Translations under genes and position numbers: made by a program
From: Ravibacter sp037191015
GTDB lineage: Bacteria; Bacteroidota; Bacteroidia; Cytophagales; Spirosomataceae
Direction of reading: 5' to 3'
Length of the DNA: 64,000 nt
Assembly (NCBI GenBank): GCA_037191015.1
Contig: JBBCKD010000031.1
Span: 1 to 64,000, forward strand
The notes under the pieces: model-generated
Database searches by the model: none
What the model saw: only the letters and a program-made list of their open reading frames with translations
What the model was told of the DNA's origin: nothing
Shown: piece after piece, positions 25,167 to 34,538 of the stretch
Numbering within the stretch: position 1 is the first letter of the stretch
Layout of the letters: every line of letters begins with the position of its first letter

Positions 25167-26594
25167 ATGAAAGAGGGCACTACACAGGAAAACGAAATGC
25201 GCAGGGAACTGGGTCTGCTCGATGCCACAATGCTCGTCGCGGGGTCTATGATCGGTTCGGGGATTTTCATCGTAAGCTCAGACATTGTCCGCAACGTAGG
25301 GAGCGCCGGGTGGCTGATTTTTATCTGGGCGCTCACCGGGGTCATCACGCTGATCGCGGCCCTGAGCTACGGAGAGCTTTCGTCTATGTTCCCCAACGCC
25401 GGCGGACAATACGTATACCTGCGAGCGGCCTATGGCAGAATGGTCGCCTTTCTGTACGGCTGGTCATTCTTTATGGTGATCCAGACCGGTACCATCGCTG
25501 CCGTTGGGGTGGCCTTCGCCAAGTTTGCCGCTTATGTCTTTCCCCCGGTAGGCGAAAACGTCATCCTGCTTCGTTTGGGGATCGTAAACATTACAGCCGC
25601 GCAGGTGCTTGCCATCTCTATTATTATCCTGCTAACCTGGCTAAACAGCCGCAGCGTGAAAAGCGGCAAAATCACCCAGACATTATTGACCATTGTGAAG
25701 ATCCTTTCGCTCGGGGGGCTTGTCATCCTTGGGCTCACGACAGGTTTTAATTCCGAAATATGGGAGGCTAACTGGCAGGACGCCTGGGGAGAGAATATGC
25801 GCTGGGACATCGACACCCAGACGGCTGTTCCCATAGCCGGCGCCGCCATTTTCGCCGGTATTGTATCGTCCATGGTGGGTTCTATCTTTTCAAGCGACGC
25901 ATGGAACAACGTCACCTTTATTGCCGGAGAGATCAAGGACCCTAAAAAGAACGTAGGACTGAGTCTGTTCCTGGGGGTCCTCATTGTGACTGTCATTTAT
26001 CTCGCGGCCAATATAATGTATCTGGCCACGTTGTCAATTCCCGAAATTGCCTTTGCCCCCTCCGACCGGGTAGCCATAGCCGCCGCTCAAAAAATATTCG
26101 GCCCGGTGGGAACTACCGTGATAGCGCTTATGGTGATGATCTCCACTTTCGGATGCAACAACGGACTTATCCTGTCGGGCGCCCGGGTTTACTATACGAT
26201 GGCCAGAGATGGTCTTTTTTTCCGTCGCGCAGGCCGGCTGAATCAAAACGAAGTCCCTGGGTGGGGCCTTTGGATCCAATGTGTGTGGGCCTCTGTGTTG
26301 TGCCTTACCGGAAGATACGGCGACCTGCTCAACTATATTATTTTCGTCGTCTTGGTATTCTACGCCCTGACCATCACGGCGGTGTTCATCCTGCGAAAAA
26401 AATACCCGGATATGGAACGGCCGTATAAGGCAATCGGATATCCTGTACTACCGTTTTTATATGTAGTGATCGCGTTGAGCATCGGGATCGGGCTACTGAT
26501 CTACCAGCCGGCCTACACCTGGCCAGGCTTCGTGGTGATCTTGTTGGGAATCCCGGTATTCCTCCTCTGGAACAGGGAACGAAGTTTTGAATGA
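25167..26594 (+). CDS. APC-superfamily amino-acid permease
   Basis: 475 residues with about 12 hydrophobic helices and the APC signature near the N-terminus (ATMLVAGSMIGSGIFIVSSD). Other conserved parts are ITLIAALSYGELSSMFPNAG-QYVYLRAAYG, SSDAWNNVTFIAGEIKDPKK and GCNNGLILSGARVYYTMARD. It belongs to the L-type/SteT-like branch of amino-acid exchangers in the inner membrane. It has its own probable promoter and is followed 43 bp later by a 2-oxoglutarate oxygenase gene, suggesting a small unit for import and oxidation of an amino-acid-like compound. Its link with the sulfatases is only positional. Confidence 0.92.
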   Translation: MKEGTTQENEMRRELGLLDATMLVAGSMIGSGIFIVSSDIVRNVGSAGWLIFIWALTGVITLIAALSYGELSSMFPNAGGQYVYLRAAYGRMVAFLYGWSFFMVIQTGTIAAVGVAFAKFAAYVFPPVGENVILLRLGIVNITAAQVLAISIIILLTWLNSRSVKSGKITQTLLTIVKILSLGGLVILGLTTGFNSEIWEANWQDAWGENMRWDIDTQTAVPIAGAAIFAGIVSSMVGSIFSSDAWNNVTFIAGEIKDPKKNVGLSLFLGVLIVTVIYLAANIMYLATLSIPEIAFAPSDRVAIAAAQKIFGPVGTTVIALMVMISTFGCNNGLILSGARVYYTMARDGLFFRRAGRLNQNEVPGWGLWIQCVWASVLCLTGRYGDLLNYIIFVVLVFYALTITAVFILRKKYPDMERPYKAIGYPVLPFLYVVIALSIGIGLLIYQPAYTWPGFVVILLGIPVFLLWNRERSFE

Positions 26595-26637
26595 TGATGG
26601 ATAAGCTGCCCTTCCGGCAGACAACCCGATTGAAGAT

Positions 26638-27651
26638 ATGGACCGGAATTCAATACCGATACTAGACATCAGCGACTTCGATACCATAGAAGGCCGGAGA
26701 TCCCTTTCTGAAAAAATAAGCGCTGCATGCCGGGAACATGGTTTCTTTTACATCGCCGGCCACGGGATCAGCGAATCGTTCCAAAGGGATCTCCTGACGC
26801 TGAGCCGCCAGTTCTTTGCCCTTCCTTTAGCGGAAAAACTCGAAATAGAGATGGCAAAAGGCAGACAGGCCTGGCGGGGCTTTTTCCCCGTGAACGGCGA
26901 ACTGACATCCGGCAGGCCCGACCTTAAGGAAGGGATCTATTTCGGCTCCGAGCTGGACGAATCCCATCCAGCGGTGAAAGCAGGTCTGCCCCTGCACGGG
27001 CCGAACCTGTTTCCCGCGCACCCCGAAGGATTCAAAGATATTGTGCTGGAGTACATCACCCGGGTAAGCGGGCTCGGGCACAAGATTCTCAGGGGCGTCG
27101 CGCTGAGTCTGGGATTGGATGAGGCTTATTTTGAGACTCATTACACGCATGACCCGCTGGTTCTCTTCCGGATATTCCACTATCCTCCTCAGCAGTTCCC
27201 TTCCACCCAATGGGGGGTAGGAGAACACACCGACTACGGTTTGCTTACCATATTGCTGCAGGACGACACAGGCGGATTGCAGGTAAAGAGCCGGGGAACA
27301 TGGATCGACGCCCCCCCGATACCCGATACCTTTATCTGTAACATAGGCGACATGCTCGACCGGATCACAGGCGGGCTTTACCGTTCGACGCCGCACCGGG
27401 TACTAAACACTTCCGGGAAAAGCCGTTATTCTTTCCCACTCTTTTTTGACCCCGGCTTTTCCGCAGACATACGGCGTATCGAAGGACTTCCGGCTCCGGC
27501 AGACGACCGGGCCGGCCGCTGGGACAAAGCTAGTGTGCACGACTTCTCAGGTACCTACGGCGATTACCTGCTCAGGAAAATAGGCAAAGTCTTCCCGGAC
27601 CTGGGTACGGATGCTTTACGAAGTTTCCGGCGCGGTGCGCAACTGCCATGA
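26638..27651 (+). CDS. isopenicillin-N-synthase-family 2-oxoglutarate/Fe(II) oxygenase
   Basis: 337 residues. The DIOX_N segment (SIPILDISDFD, CREHGFFYIAGHGI, LSRQFFALP) is followed by the 2OG-Fe(II) oxygenase domain. Iron ligands are visible as H-x-D (GVGEHTDYGLLTILLQDD) and a distal His (STPHRVLNTSGKSRYSFPLF), with the R-x-S pair for 2-oxoglutarate (SRYSFP). The length fits the family. The substrate is unknown: bacterial members hydroxylate or desaturate many small molecules. It lies behind the amino-acid permease in a probable operon. Confidence 0.9.
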   Translation: MDRNSIPILDISDFDTIEGRRSLSEKISAACREHGFFYIAGHGISESFQRDLLTLSRQFFALPLAEKLEIEMAKGRQAWRGFFPVNGELTSGRPDLKEGIYFGSELDESHPAVKAGLPLHGPNLFPAHPEGFKDIVLEYITRVSGLGHKILRGVALSLGLDEAYFETHYTHDPLVLFRIFHYPPQQFPSTQWGVGEHTDYGLLTILLQDDTGGLQVKSRGTWIDAPPIPDTFICNIGDMLDRITGGLYRSTPHRVLNTSGKSRYSFPLFFDPGFSADIRRIEGLPAPADDRAGRWDKASVHDFSGTYGDYLLRKIGKVFPDLGTDALRSFRRGAQLP

Positions 27652-27714
27652 TCCGTGGACTTGCGCCATCAAGTTAATTATCATGCACGGCACATTGTAT
27701 TTTAACCAATATGG

Positions 27715-28134
27715 CTACAATCTTCTAAGCTGAAAATCAACAACCGTTTCCTTGCCATAGTGCTCTGCTAATATTTTAACAGAATTGGTTTTGCTCTTCA
27801 GTTGACCATTTACTTTGATGCTGAAAGTATATAAAAAGAAATTGTAGTCAGAAAATTCAATGCGCAATATAACGGAGTCCGTCTTTGGTGGAATGATCGT
27901 TACAATATTGTAGGAGCCGTCAGTACTTACGCTTTGTACGATGTCGAAAGTGATATAAATGCCATTTTTTTTAGATTCTCTTCCGAAAAAACTTACCTTG
28001 GTTCCTACTGCAGGCATCCCTTTTTCATCCAAAACTCTTCCGGTGACAGTCGTGGGTACGGCAAAGGGTTCCTTATTGACTATTCCTAAAACCCTCTCCG
28101 AGGGTTCGGGCTGTAAAGTTTGTCTTTGCTTCAT
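27715..28134 (-). CDS. small carboxypeptidase-regulatory-like domain protein (paralogue of 60932-61351)
   Basis: 139 residues from the ATG at 28134 (MKQRQTLQPEPSERV), chosen because the paralogue starts with MKQRQILQSAPS. No signal peptide is visible. The core VTGRVLDEKGMPAVGTKVSF and TFDIVQSVSTDGSYNI looks like a CarboxypepD_reg beta-sandwich, the domain seen at the start of SusC proteins, but it stands alone here. About two thirds of the residues match the copy at 60932, with IPPKTDS and RIEFSDYNFFLYTF nearly unchanged. Function unknown. Confidence 0.7.
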   Translation of the reverse strand: MKQRQTLQPEPSERVLGIVNKEPFAVPTTVTGRVLDEKGMPAVGTKVSFFGRESKKNGIYITFDIVQSVSTDGSYNIVTIIPPKTDSVILRIEFSDYNFFLYTFSIKVNGQLKSKTNSVKILAEHYGKETVVDFQLRRL

Positions 28135-28235
28135 ATCTTTTGTAGATGCTTTAAAGTTGAAATCCGGCAATTTTTATAGCGGATGAAATCTAATAGATAG
28201 TAAATGCAGTGTACCGGGCAGCAATCGAACAATCA

Positions 28236-29903
28236 TCAGCGTGTAGGAGAAACCCTCGAGGCCCTTACATTTATCTGCCTTTGAGGCTTGATTTTATCAT
28301 AGTCTTCCACACCGGTTTCTTTGGCCCAGGCGAAATAAGCTTCAGCCAGTTGGGTTACAATACCCGGATTTTCCGATGCAACATTTTGGGTTTCCCCCCT
28401 GTCGATGTCGATGTCGTATAGCTCCCACTGGTAGGAAGGATAGGCTGAAACGAGCTTCCATTTTCCATCGCGGACCGCCCTGTTGCCTGCGCGCTCCCAG
28501 AAAATCGGGTTTCCTCTGTCCACCACCTCTTTATCCTCAAAGAAAACAGGCAAAAGACTTTTGCCGGGTAGAGCATTGGGTTTGATCCCGTCGAACGTTT
28601 CCGGGTACTTGATCCCTGCCAGGTCATAAAAGGTCGGCGCGAGATCGATAATATGACCCAGTCCCTGCGCTATCCGGCCGGCTTTGATTTTTTTAGGGTA
28701 CCAGGCGATCAACGGCGAGCTGATACCGCCTTCGTGGAGATCATCTTTATATTCGAGAAGCGGCGTTTTTGAGAGATAAGCCCAGGGTTGGTCCTGGAAG
28801 CCATAGGAGTTGGGAGAGCCGATGGGGCCGGTATAGGTGTTGCCTCCCGGCCGGAAACCTCTTCCGGACGTGCTGCCTGTAGTGGTGATACCCCGGTAAC
28901 CGCCCTGCGGCCCGTTGTCTGAGATAAAGATAATCAAGGTGTTGTCATACTTACCGACCTGTTTCAGGTGCTCCAGGAGCTTTCCTATGTTCTGATCAAC
29001 CCGGTCTACCATAGCAGCATATACCTCCATTCTGGTTTTCCAGAATTGCTTTTCCTCATAGCTCAACGCATTCCATTGCGGAACAGCCGCGTCCCGTTCG
29101 GCGATCGTTTGCGTCTTATTCAGCAGCCCGAGCTCTTGCTGGCGCTGTATCCTCAGGACACGGAGCGAGTCCCAGCCGATATCGTATACGCCTTTATACC
29201 TATCAATATCTTCCTGCGGAGCCTGGAGCGGCCAGTGAGGGGCATTGAACGGCAGGTATAGAAAAAAGGGTCTACCTGCATCGTTATGGTTGGCAATGAA
29301 GTCCAGGGCATGGCTGGTCAGCTCATCGGTGAGATATTTTCCTTCTTCCAGATCGACTTCGTGGTTATTCCGCTTCAGCTTGACGGGCCGATTGCTGTTT
29401 GCTGTATAGAAATTACTTGCGCCGCCTATAAATCCGTAAAACTGGTCGAAACCACGCTGAACCGGCCAGGCCAGGCTGTCGTTGCCCACATGCCACTTGC
29501 CCGAAATAAAGGTGTTGTACCCGCCGCTCCTCAGTACCTCCCCAAAAGTGAGCGATTCGCGGTTAAGGTAGCCCTGGTAGGCCGGCAGGCCGAGATTTAC
29601 ATTGAAATAGCCGACGCCGGCTTTGTGCTGGTACTGCCCGGTAATCAACGAGGCCCGGGTGGGGGCGCATATCGAATTGTTATAGAATTGTGTCAGCCTT
29701 ATACCTTCGCCGGCAAGCCTGTCAAGGTTGGGGGTTCGAATTTCAGATCCGTAAGATCCCAGATCAGAGTACCCCATATCGTCGACCATAATGAGAATAA
29801 TATTCGGCCGGTCGCCGGGAAGTGTTGCCTTTCTACTCCTTTGAGCCTGTCCCGTAACAGCCAGAGAAGCCGTTATCACCAGCGCTAACAAATGTTTTTT
29901 CAT
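28236..29903 (-). CDS. periplasmic sulfatase (555 aa)
   Basis: 555 residues, signal peptide cleaved near TGQAQ. IILIMVDDMGYSDLGSYGSE, the formylglycine motif C79-A-P-T-R (ICAPTRASLITGQY), ISGKWHVGND, FISDNGPQGG and a C-terminal GKWKLVSAYPSYQWELYDI are complete S1 sulfatase features. It follows the 756-residue sulfatase on the same strand after 73 bp without a clear promoter, so both are probably cotranscribed. The substrate cannot be told; the build resembles broad arylsulfatase/GalNAc-sulfatase types. Confidence 0.92.
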   Translation of the reverse strand: MKKHLLALVITASLAVTGQAQRSRKATLPGDRPNIILIMVDDMGYSDLGSYGSEIRTPNLDRLAGEGIRLTQFYNNSICAPTRASLITGQYQHKAGVGYFNVNLGLPAYQGYLNRESLTFGEVLRSGGYNTFISGKWHVGNDSLAWPVQRGFDQFYGFIGGASNFYTANSNRPVKLKRNNHEVDLEEGKYLTDELTSHALDFIANHNDAGRPFFLYLPFNAPHWPLQAPQEDIDRYKGVYDIGWDSLRVLRIQRQQELGLLNKTQTIAERDAAVPQWNALSYEEKQFWKTRMEVYAAMVDRVDQNIGKLLEHLKQVGKYDNTLIIFISDNGPQGGYRGITTTGSTSGRGFRPGGNTYTGPIGSPNSYGFQDQPWAYLSKTPLLEYKDDLHEGGISSPLIAWYPKKIKAGRIAQGLGHIIDLAPTFYDLAGIKYPETFDGIKPNALPGKSLLPVFFEDKEVVDRGNPIFWERAGNRAVRDGKWKLVSAYPSYQWELYDIDIDRGETQNVASENPGIVTQLAEAYFAWAKETGVEDYDKIKPQRQINVRASRVSPTR

Positions 29904-29976
29904 TTCTATTAATTATTAAAATATCCGTGACTAATCGGGGCGATACGAAATACTAACCGGTACCTGGAGGTCACCG

Positions 29977-32247
29977 CTAAAAATCGATCACGACACTTTT
30001 CAACCCGCCTGTAAACACATACGGCGCCCGGTAAGCTTGGGAAACCGCTGTATTGTCGTCCCGTCCGACCGATAGTCCGTCCCAATCATCTTTGAACACT
30101 GCATTCACAAAGCGCTTCTCCCCTACCTTTTTTTGATTGACATAAAGAGATGCCGTTCCGTTATTGGCTGCTTCATTCGCTTGAAAAACCAGCTTCACGG
30201 TGGATTTACCGATCGGCAATGCCTCACCGGAATCAATGCCGTCGACGCCGGCCCCATGGTTATGAGCAACGTACAATTTCCTGTCCTGCACAAAAAGGCT
30301 CAATCCCCCAAAATGGCCGCCGACGGCGAAAATAACGCCTTCCTGCTTCGCGTCGGTAAGCTGGATGTCTGCGCTGATGGTGAAAGACCGGTTGCTGAAA
30401 ACAGGGACTTCGGCCAGGTGCGAAAGACCATTGTACAAAACGATACGTTTTCTGTCATCAAAAAAACCGTGTTCCCTATCATTTTCAATGCCGGCACCGT
30501 TCCTGAGAGGGAAAACATTATATTTCGTCGCTTCTGCGTCGAATGCTGCCTTCAACTCAGCCAGCTTCGCCGGGTTTTGCCCTGCCAAATTGTTGCTTTC
30601 ATTAAAATCCTCTTCGATCCTGAACAGCTCCCACGTATCGCTCTCGAAAGAGGTACCGCGCTGATGAAATGCGCCGGCTTTCCATCCGTCCTTGTAAATT
30701 GAACGCGACCCCCCGATTTCATAGTACTGTATCTTGCGCCGGCTGGGTGCATCCGGCGTCTGGACGGAAGCCGCAAAACTGATCCCTTCCAGGGAGTCCT
30801 GCCTGATCCCGTTGATGGTTTGTGCAGCTTTGACGCCTGCCAGGTCGAGCGTGGTCGGCAAAATGTCGATCACGTGCGTATACTGATGACGGATGCCGCC
30901 TTTTTCCCTGATCTTTCCGGGCCAGAAGACGATCAGCGGGTTGTGCGTTCCTCCTTCCCCGTTGGCTTCGGCTTTGAAATAACGGAAGGGTGTATTGGTA
31001 GCCTGCGCCCAGCCGATGGGATAAAGCACATTCGACTTTTCCGTCCCGATGAGATCAATATTTGCCAGGCTTCTTTTTAGATCGTCCTCGTTGTATTCCG
31101 CACCGGCTGCAAAATTACTCCTGCCGTTTACACCTCCTGCCCGCGCCGATCCGTTATCCCCGATCGAGAGGAAGATCAGTGTATTTTCAAGCTGCCCTAT
31201 ATCTTCCAGGTACCGTACAAGGCGCCCGATCTCATGGTCCAGATGAGCCAAATACCCTGCATAAACCTCAATATGGCGTAAATAAAGGCGTTTTTCGTCA
31301 GCGCTAAGGCTATCCCATTTTTTTACATCCGCATTATCCGGCGCGAGTTTCACGTAAGACGGCACCACACCCAGTTTCTTTTGCCGGGCAAGTACCTCCC
31401 TGCGGTACCAGTCCCAGCCTTTGTCGAACTTACCTTTGAACTTGTCGCTCCATACCTTGTCAACCTGATTCGGTGAATGCGTTGATGCAGGAGCATAATA
31501 CAGGAAGAATGGCTTTTCCGGCGCTGCTGACTTCTGGTTGGCAATGTAGTGAATAGCCCTGTCCGTGATCAGCTCCGATAACAGTCTCTTGTCGTCGTAT
31601 CCCTTCTCTACCTTATCGGTCCCTTCCCACAACAACGGACGATATTGATCTGTAGCGCCCCCAAGGAAACCAAAGTACTTCTCGAACCCCCTGCCCACCG
31701 GCCAGCGATTGAACGGCCCTGCCTGGGTTTGGTCGCGTTTAGGCGTCAGGTGCCATTTCCCCACAGCAAAGGTGTTATAACCTTGCTCTCGCAGGATCTC
31801 GCTTACCAATCCCTTTTCAAACGGGATCACACGGTCATATCCCGGCGTGTCCGCGCCGGCATTGCTACCCAGGTGGGCGGAGTGATGGTTTCGCCCTGTG
31901 AGCAGCGCAGTACGGGTGGGTGAGCATACACCCGTGGTGTGGAAATTAGTATAGCGCAACCCATTGTTGGCCAGGCTATCGATGTTGGGCGTGGGGATCA
32001 GCCCTCCGAAAGCAGACGACGTTCCATACCCGATGTCGTCAATGAGAATGTAAATGATATTAGGGGAGCCATTCGGGGCAAAGACCCGATGCTCTGTAAA
32101 CGACGTCCGTGTTTCAGGGATCGTTTTACCGATCTTTCCCTGCCAGGGCTTCTGAGGAATATACTGCGCAATCGCCTGTTGTGGTAAATTCAGGCGACCG
32201 ACAACAGCGGCTACGGCCAGTAATTTCAGTCCGAAATTGAATTTCAT
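29977..32247 (-). CDS. arylsulfatase with C-terminal jelly-roll domain (756 aa)
   Basis: 756 residues with a signal peptide (cleavage near AIAQ). IYILIDDIGYGTSSAFGG, C108-S-P-T-R (VCSPTRTALLTGRNHHSAHL), FAVGKWHLTPKRDQTQ and SIGDNGSARAGG place it in S1. It is very close to the sulfatase at 18369-20639 along the whole length, including the LamG-like tail (EGVIFAVGGHFGGLSLFV, FTGGLKSVVIDF). The two copies lie on opposite strands at both ends of the sulfatase region. Upstream, a half-copy of the shared dyad (TCTATA on the plus strand at 32333) precedes it. Confidence 0.92.
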   Translation of the reverse strand: MKFNFGLKLLAVAAVVGRLNLPQQAIAQYIPQKPWQGKIGKTIPETRTSFTEHRVFAPNGSPNIIYILIDDIGYGTSSAFGGLIPTPNIDSLANNGLRYTNFHTTGVCSPTRTALLTGRNHHSAHLGSNAGADTPGYDRVIPFEKGLVSEILREQGYNTFAVGKWHLTPKRDQTQAGPFNRWPVGRGFEKYFGFLGGATDQYRPLLWEGTDKVEKGYDDKRLLSELITDRAIHYIANQKSAAPEKPFFLYYAPASTHSPNQVDKVWSDKFKGKFDKGWDWYRREVLARQKKLGVVPSYVKLAPDNADVKKWDSLSADEKRLYLRHIEVYAGYLAHLDHEIGRLVRYLEDIGQLENTLIFLSIGDNGSARAGGVNGRSNFAAGAEYNEDDLKRSLANIDLIGTEKSNVLYPIGWAQATNTPFRYFKAEANGEGGTHNPLIVFWPGKIREKGGIRHQYTHVIDILPTTLDLAGVKAAQTINGIRQDSLEGISFAASVQTPDAPSRRKIQYYEIGGSRSIYKDGWKAGAFHQRGTSFESDTWELFRIEEDFNESNNLAGQNPAKLAELKAAFDAEATKYNVFPLRNGAGIENDREHGFFDDRKRIVLYNGLSHLAEVPVFSNRSFTISADIQLTDAKQEGVIFAVGGHFGGLSLFVQDRKLYVAHNHGAGVDGIDSGEALPIGKSTVKLVFQANEAANNGTASLYVNQKKVGEKRFVNAVFKDDWDGLSVGRDDNTAVSQAYRAPYVFTGGLKSVVIDF

Positions 32248-32300
32248 GTAAATATGCTTTAGGGATTTATATTTTCTAAAATCTCTTATTTGGCTTTTCT

Positions 32301-32567
32301 ATGCATGTCATGTGCGTTATTAATCTACTAAATCTATATTTTAAATATACAAAATTAAAAATCGGCGACATCTTCCGACACAAGGTCAGGGAAACTTTGG
32401 GTAGTGTACCAGTAAGTTCGTTATCCTTACCGCTAAAAAGTGAGCGCTTGGAATGCTGGGTTGTTTTAGATTATTTTGACCGCGGTGTTCTGGATGCAGA
32501 TAACCTCGATCTCGTTCTGAAAGAAAAACAGGAAAAAGAAGAAATCATCGCCTTATTAACACGCTAA
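32301..32567 (+). CDS. hypothetical short ORF
   Basis: 88 residues at most; the first 25 or so overlap the control region of the divergent sulfatase, so a later start is likely. The second half (LECWVVLDYFDRGVLDADNL, DLVLKEKQEKEEIIALLTR) is charged and helical like a real protein end. No family is recognised and no start is convincing. It may be a fragment. Confidence 0.28.
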   Translation: MHVMCVINLLNLYFKYTKLKIGDIFRHKVRETLGSVPVSSLSLPLKSERLECWVVLDYFDRGVLDADNLDLVLKEKQEKEEIIALLTR

Positions 32568-32723
32568 GTGACAGGGCTTTTGTTAGGAAGTGACAAAAAA
32601 TGTCCGGTTACAAGATTATCCGTAAAACCCGGCGCTCAAATCAGAAAACAACGTATCAGTGCCAATATGTGACTTCCCTGCGACCAGCTGTTTACAGCGG
32701 ATGGCCAATACATTGAATTATAA

Positions 32724-32740
32724 TCTATATAACATATAGA
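32724..32740. promoter_or_regulatory. 17-bp dyad upstream of the porin gene (shared motif, site 2)
   Basis: TCTATA-TAACA-TATAGA is a perfect dyad with the same 6-5-6 layout as site 1. A -7 box follows 20 bp downstream. Confidence 0.6.
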
Positions 32741-32760
32741 CAATATATTTTAATACATAT

Positions 32761-32768
32761 TACCTTTG
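32761..32768 (+). promoter_or_regulatory. -7 box of the porin promoter
   Basis: TACCTTTG fits TAnnTTTG. It overlaps the TTG at 32766 that would be the longest possible start of the porin gene, arguing against that start. Confidence 0.5.
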
Positions 32769-32792
32769 AAAATACATCCAAAAAGAAAAGCA

Positions 32793-34118
32793 GTGTGTTC
32801 TATTATCAGCCGTCATCCGAAGCTATCTCTTCTAATTGCGTTCGTCGTAATAATCCTGGCCGAGCAGGACCTGAAGGCTCAATTGGCAGATACGGTGCGA
32901 AGCGAGCTCACGGTTGACTTTGAAGTACGGCCTCGTATGGAGTACCGCGACAATTTCAGATGGACTGCTGCCGATACTGTTATGCCCGAACTGTATACTA
33001 CTCAGCGTAACCGGCTCAGTGTTAGCTATAGATCAGACCGGTTACGGCTACATGTTTCACCTCAGGAAATTCACGTTTGGGGAGATCCGGGGCGTTTTTC
33101 CCGGACGGGTAGCCTGAATTTCTTCGAAGCCTATGCTGAGCCGGTCATTTCTAAATATTTATCAGTACGGGTAGGAAGGCAAGCCTTATCGCTTGATAAC
33201 GGAAGAATTTTCTCGGCTGCTCCCTGGGCTCAGCAAAGCCGCTCGCACGAGGGTATACGCCTGCTTTTCAAGAAAAATATAGAGACAGATCTGACATTTG
33301 CCTTCACGCGGCTCTATGACAAACACTTCGAACCAGCCTACTCCCCGGTGGCTTCACACTCGTATAAATACCTGGCTGTTCATCATTTCAAACATCGTCT
33401 GCCCCAAAATATCACGATGACGACCATCAATGCAATCGACATGTTTCGGAGGGTCAACGGCGATAAACCATATTATCTCCGGGTTACCAACGGCGGCAGG
33501 TTTGAATTCTACCAAAACAGTTTCTATGGAGCGGTGAATGCCTACTACCAATATGGAAAAAATGAGGCGTCCGTCAGAATTCGTGCCTACTACATCCAAT
33601 CGGAACTCAGCGTAAATACGGTGAAAACCTTATTTAGGCTCGGGGTTGAAATCCTGAGCGGGGACACAAACAGGATGTCAAAAGGAGTGTCCGGCTCATT
33701 TGTGCCCCTTTATGGTGTGGCCTGGAAATTTATGGGAAATATGAATCTCTTTACACGTTTTCCGGCAGACGTAAACGGCAAAGGCCTTGTGAACCCCTAT
33801 CTTTTTGCTATTCTTCAAGCAAATAACAGGCTTTCATTGCGCCTGGATTCCCATTTATTTTTTTCGATGCACCCACTGCTGATAGAGGGTGTGGAAACGG
33901 ATGGTAGGTATCTTGGTTTTGAAAGTGACTTGTCGATGAATTATAAACCGGTCACGCCTATCGAAATTAATTACGGATTCTGCGTTACGTTGGCTAGTCA
34001 ACGGATGGAACTGCTTGGAAAAGTGAAAGACACCGGGAAAATCCCCGTATGGAGCTATGTAATGATCTCCTATGCGCCCAGGCTGTTCACAAAAAAATGG
34101 TTAAGAACCGGAGTTTGA
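32793..34118 (+). CDS. alginate-export-type outer-membrane porin
   Basis: About 441 residues from a GTG at 32793, preferred because the upstream TTG (32766) lies inside the -7 box; no ATG precedes the mature part. A hydrophobic signal (LSLLIAFVVIILAEQDLKAQ) is followed by beta-barrel sequence: LTVDFEVRPRMEYRDNF, TQRNRLSVSYRSDRLRLHVS, VRVGRQALSLDNGRIFSA and RSHEGIRLLF. This is the pattern of the Alginate_exp/AlgE-like family, used in Bacteroidota as porins. It likely forms a channel for charged or sulfated sugars or their products. The shared dyad upstream links it with the sulfatase genes. Confidence 0.8.
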   Translation: MCSIISRHPKLSLLIAFVVIILAEQDLKAQLADTVRSELTVDFEVRPRMEYRDNFRWTAADTVMPELYTTQRNRLSVSYRSDRLRLHVSPQEIHVWGDPGRFSRTGSLNFFEAYAEPVISKYLSVRVGRQALSLDNGRIFSAAPWAQQSRSHEGIRLLFKKNIETDLTFAFTRLYDKHFEPAYSPVASHSYKYLAVHHFKHRLPQNITMTTINAIDMFRRVNGDKPYYLRVTNGGRFEFYQNSFYGAVNAYYQYGKNEASVRIRAYYIQSELSVNTVKTLFRLGVEILSGDTNRMSKGVSGSFVPLYGVAWKFMGNMNLFTRFPADVNGKGLVNPYLFAILQANNRLSLRLDSHLFFSMHPLLIEGVETDGRYLGFESDLSMNYKPVTPIEINYGFCVTLASQRMELLGKVKDTGKIPVWSYVMISYAPRLFTKKWLRTGV

Positions 34119-34214
34119 ATCTCTTTTGTGGGTAATCTCAAGTCGGGTAATTCTCTATTTACTAGTAAAAAAAAGAACTCTATAAGATATTTATTTTAAA
34201 AAATGAAATCCAAT

Positions 34215-34537
34215 TCAAGAATTGAGGCCAATCGTTCTTATTTTTAATAACCGGATCTGGTTTCCGATGAGAATTGGGATTAGTATATTCTCTTCCGTTA
34301 CCCGGAAGAAGCAATCCCTTAAGTTCAGGTTAGACCTGTAGTGAAGGCCCAGAATCCGGGAAGCCTCTTCCGATTCGCTTAACCTGATCCCGGCATTTCC
34401 GCGTGTGCCCAGCTCTCCGCCTGTCAGATCAGCAATGCCCACTTTCCGTCCTTGTTTTATGTGTTTTAAAATGGTTCCCCCAATGCTACCTCTGCATCAT
34501 CGGGATGAGCAGCAATAACCAGTATGTCCAACTTCAT
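34215..34537 (-). pseudogene. bshB1: bshB1-like deacetylase remnant (frameshifted, truncated)
   Basis: The gene starts normally at 34537 with MKLDILVIAAHPDDAEV, the zinc-binding AHPDD motif of LmbE/PIG-L deacetylases. A one-base loss in a G run after DDAEVALGG breaks the frame. The next frame continues the family pattern with KVGIADLTGGELGTRGNAG, ESEEASRILGL and NLRDCFF, then degenerates and stops after about 105 residues of a normal 235-240. BshB1 makes GlcN-malate in bacillithiol synthesis. Whether a complete copy exists elsewhere cannot be seen here. Confidence 0.7.
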
Positions 34538-34538
34538 T

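Noticed and set aside
32766..32792. TTG as start of the porin
   Set aside because: The TTG lies inside a TACCTTTG promoter box; a GTG 27 bp downstream still leaves a complete signal peptide. The true start needs experimental proof.
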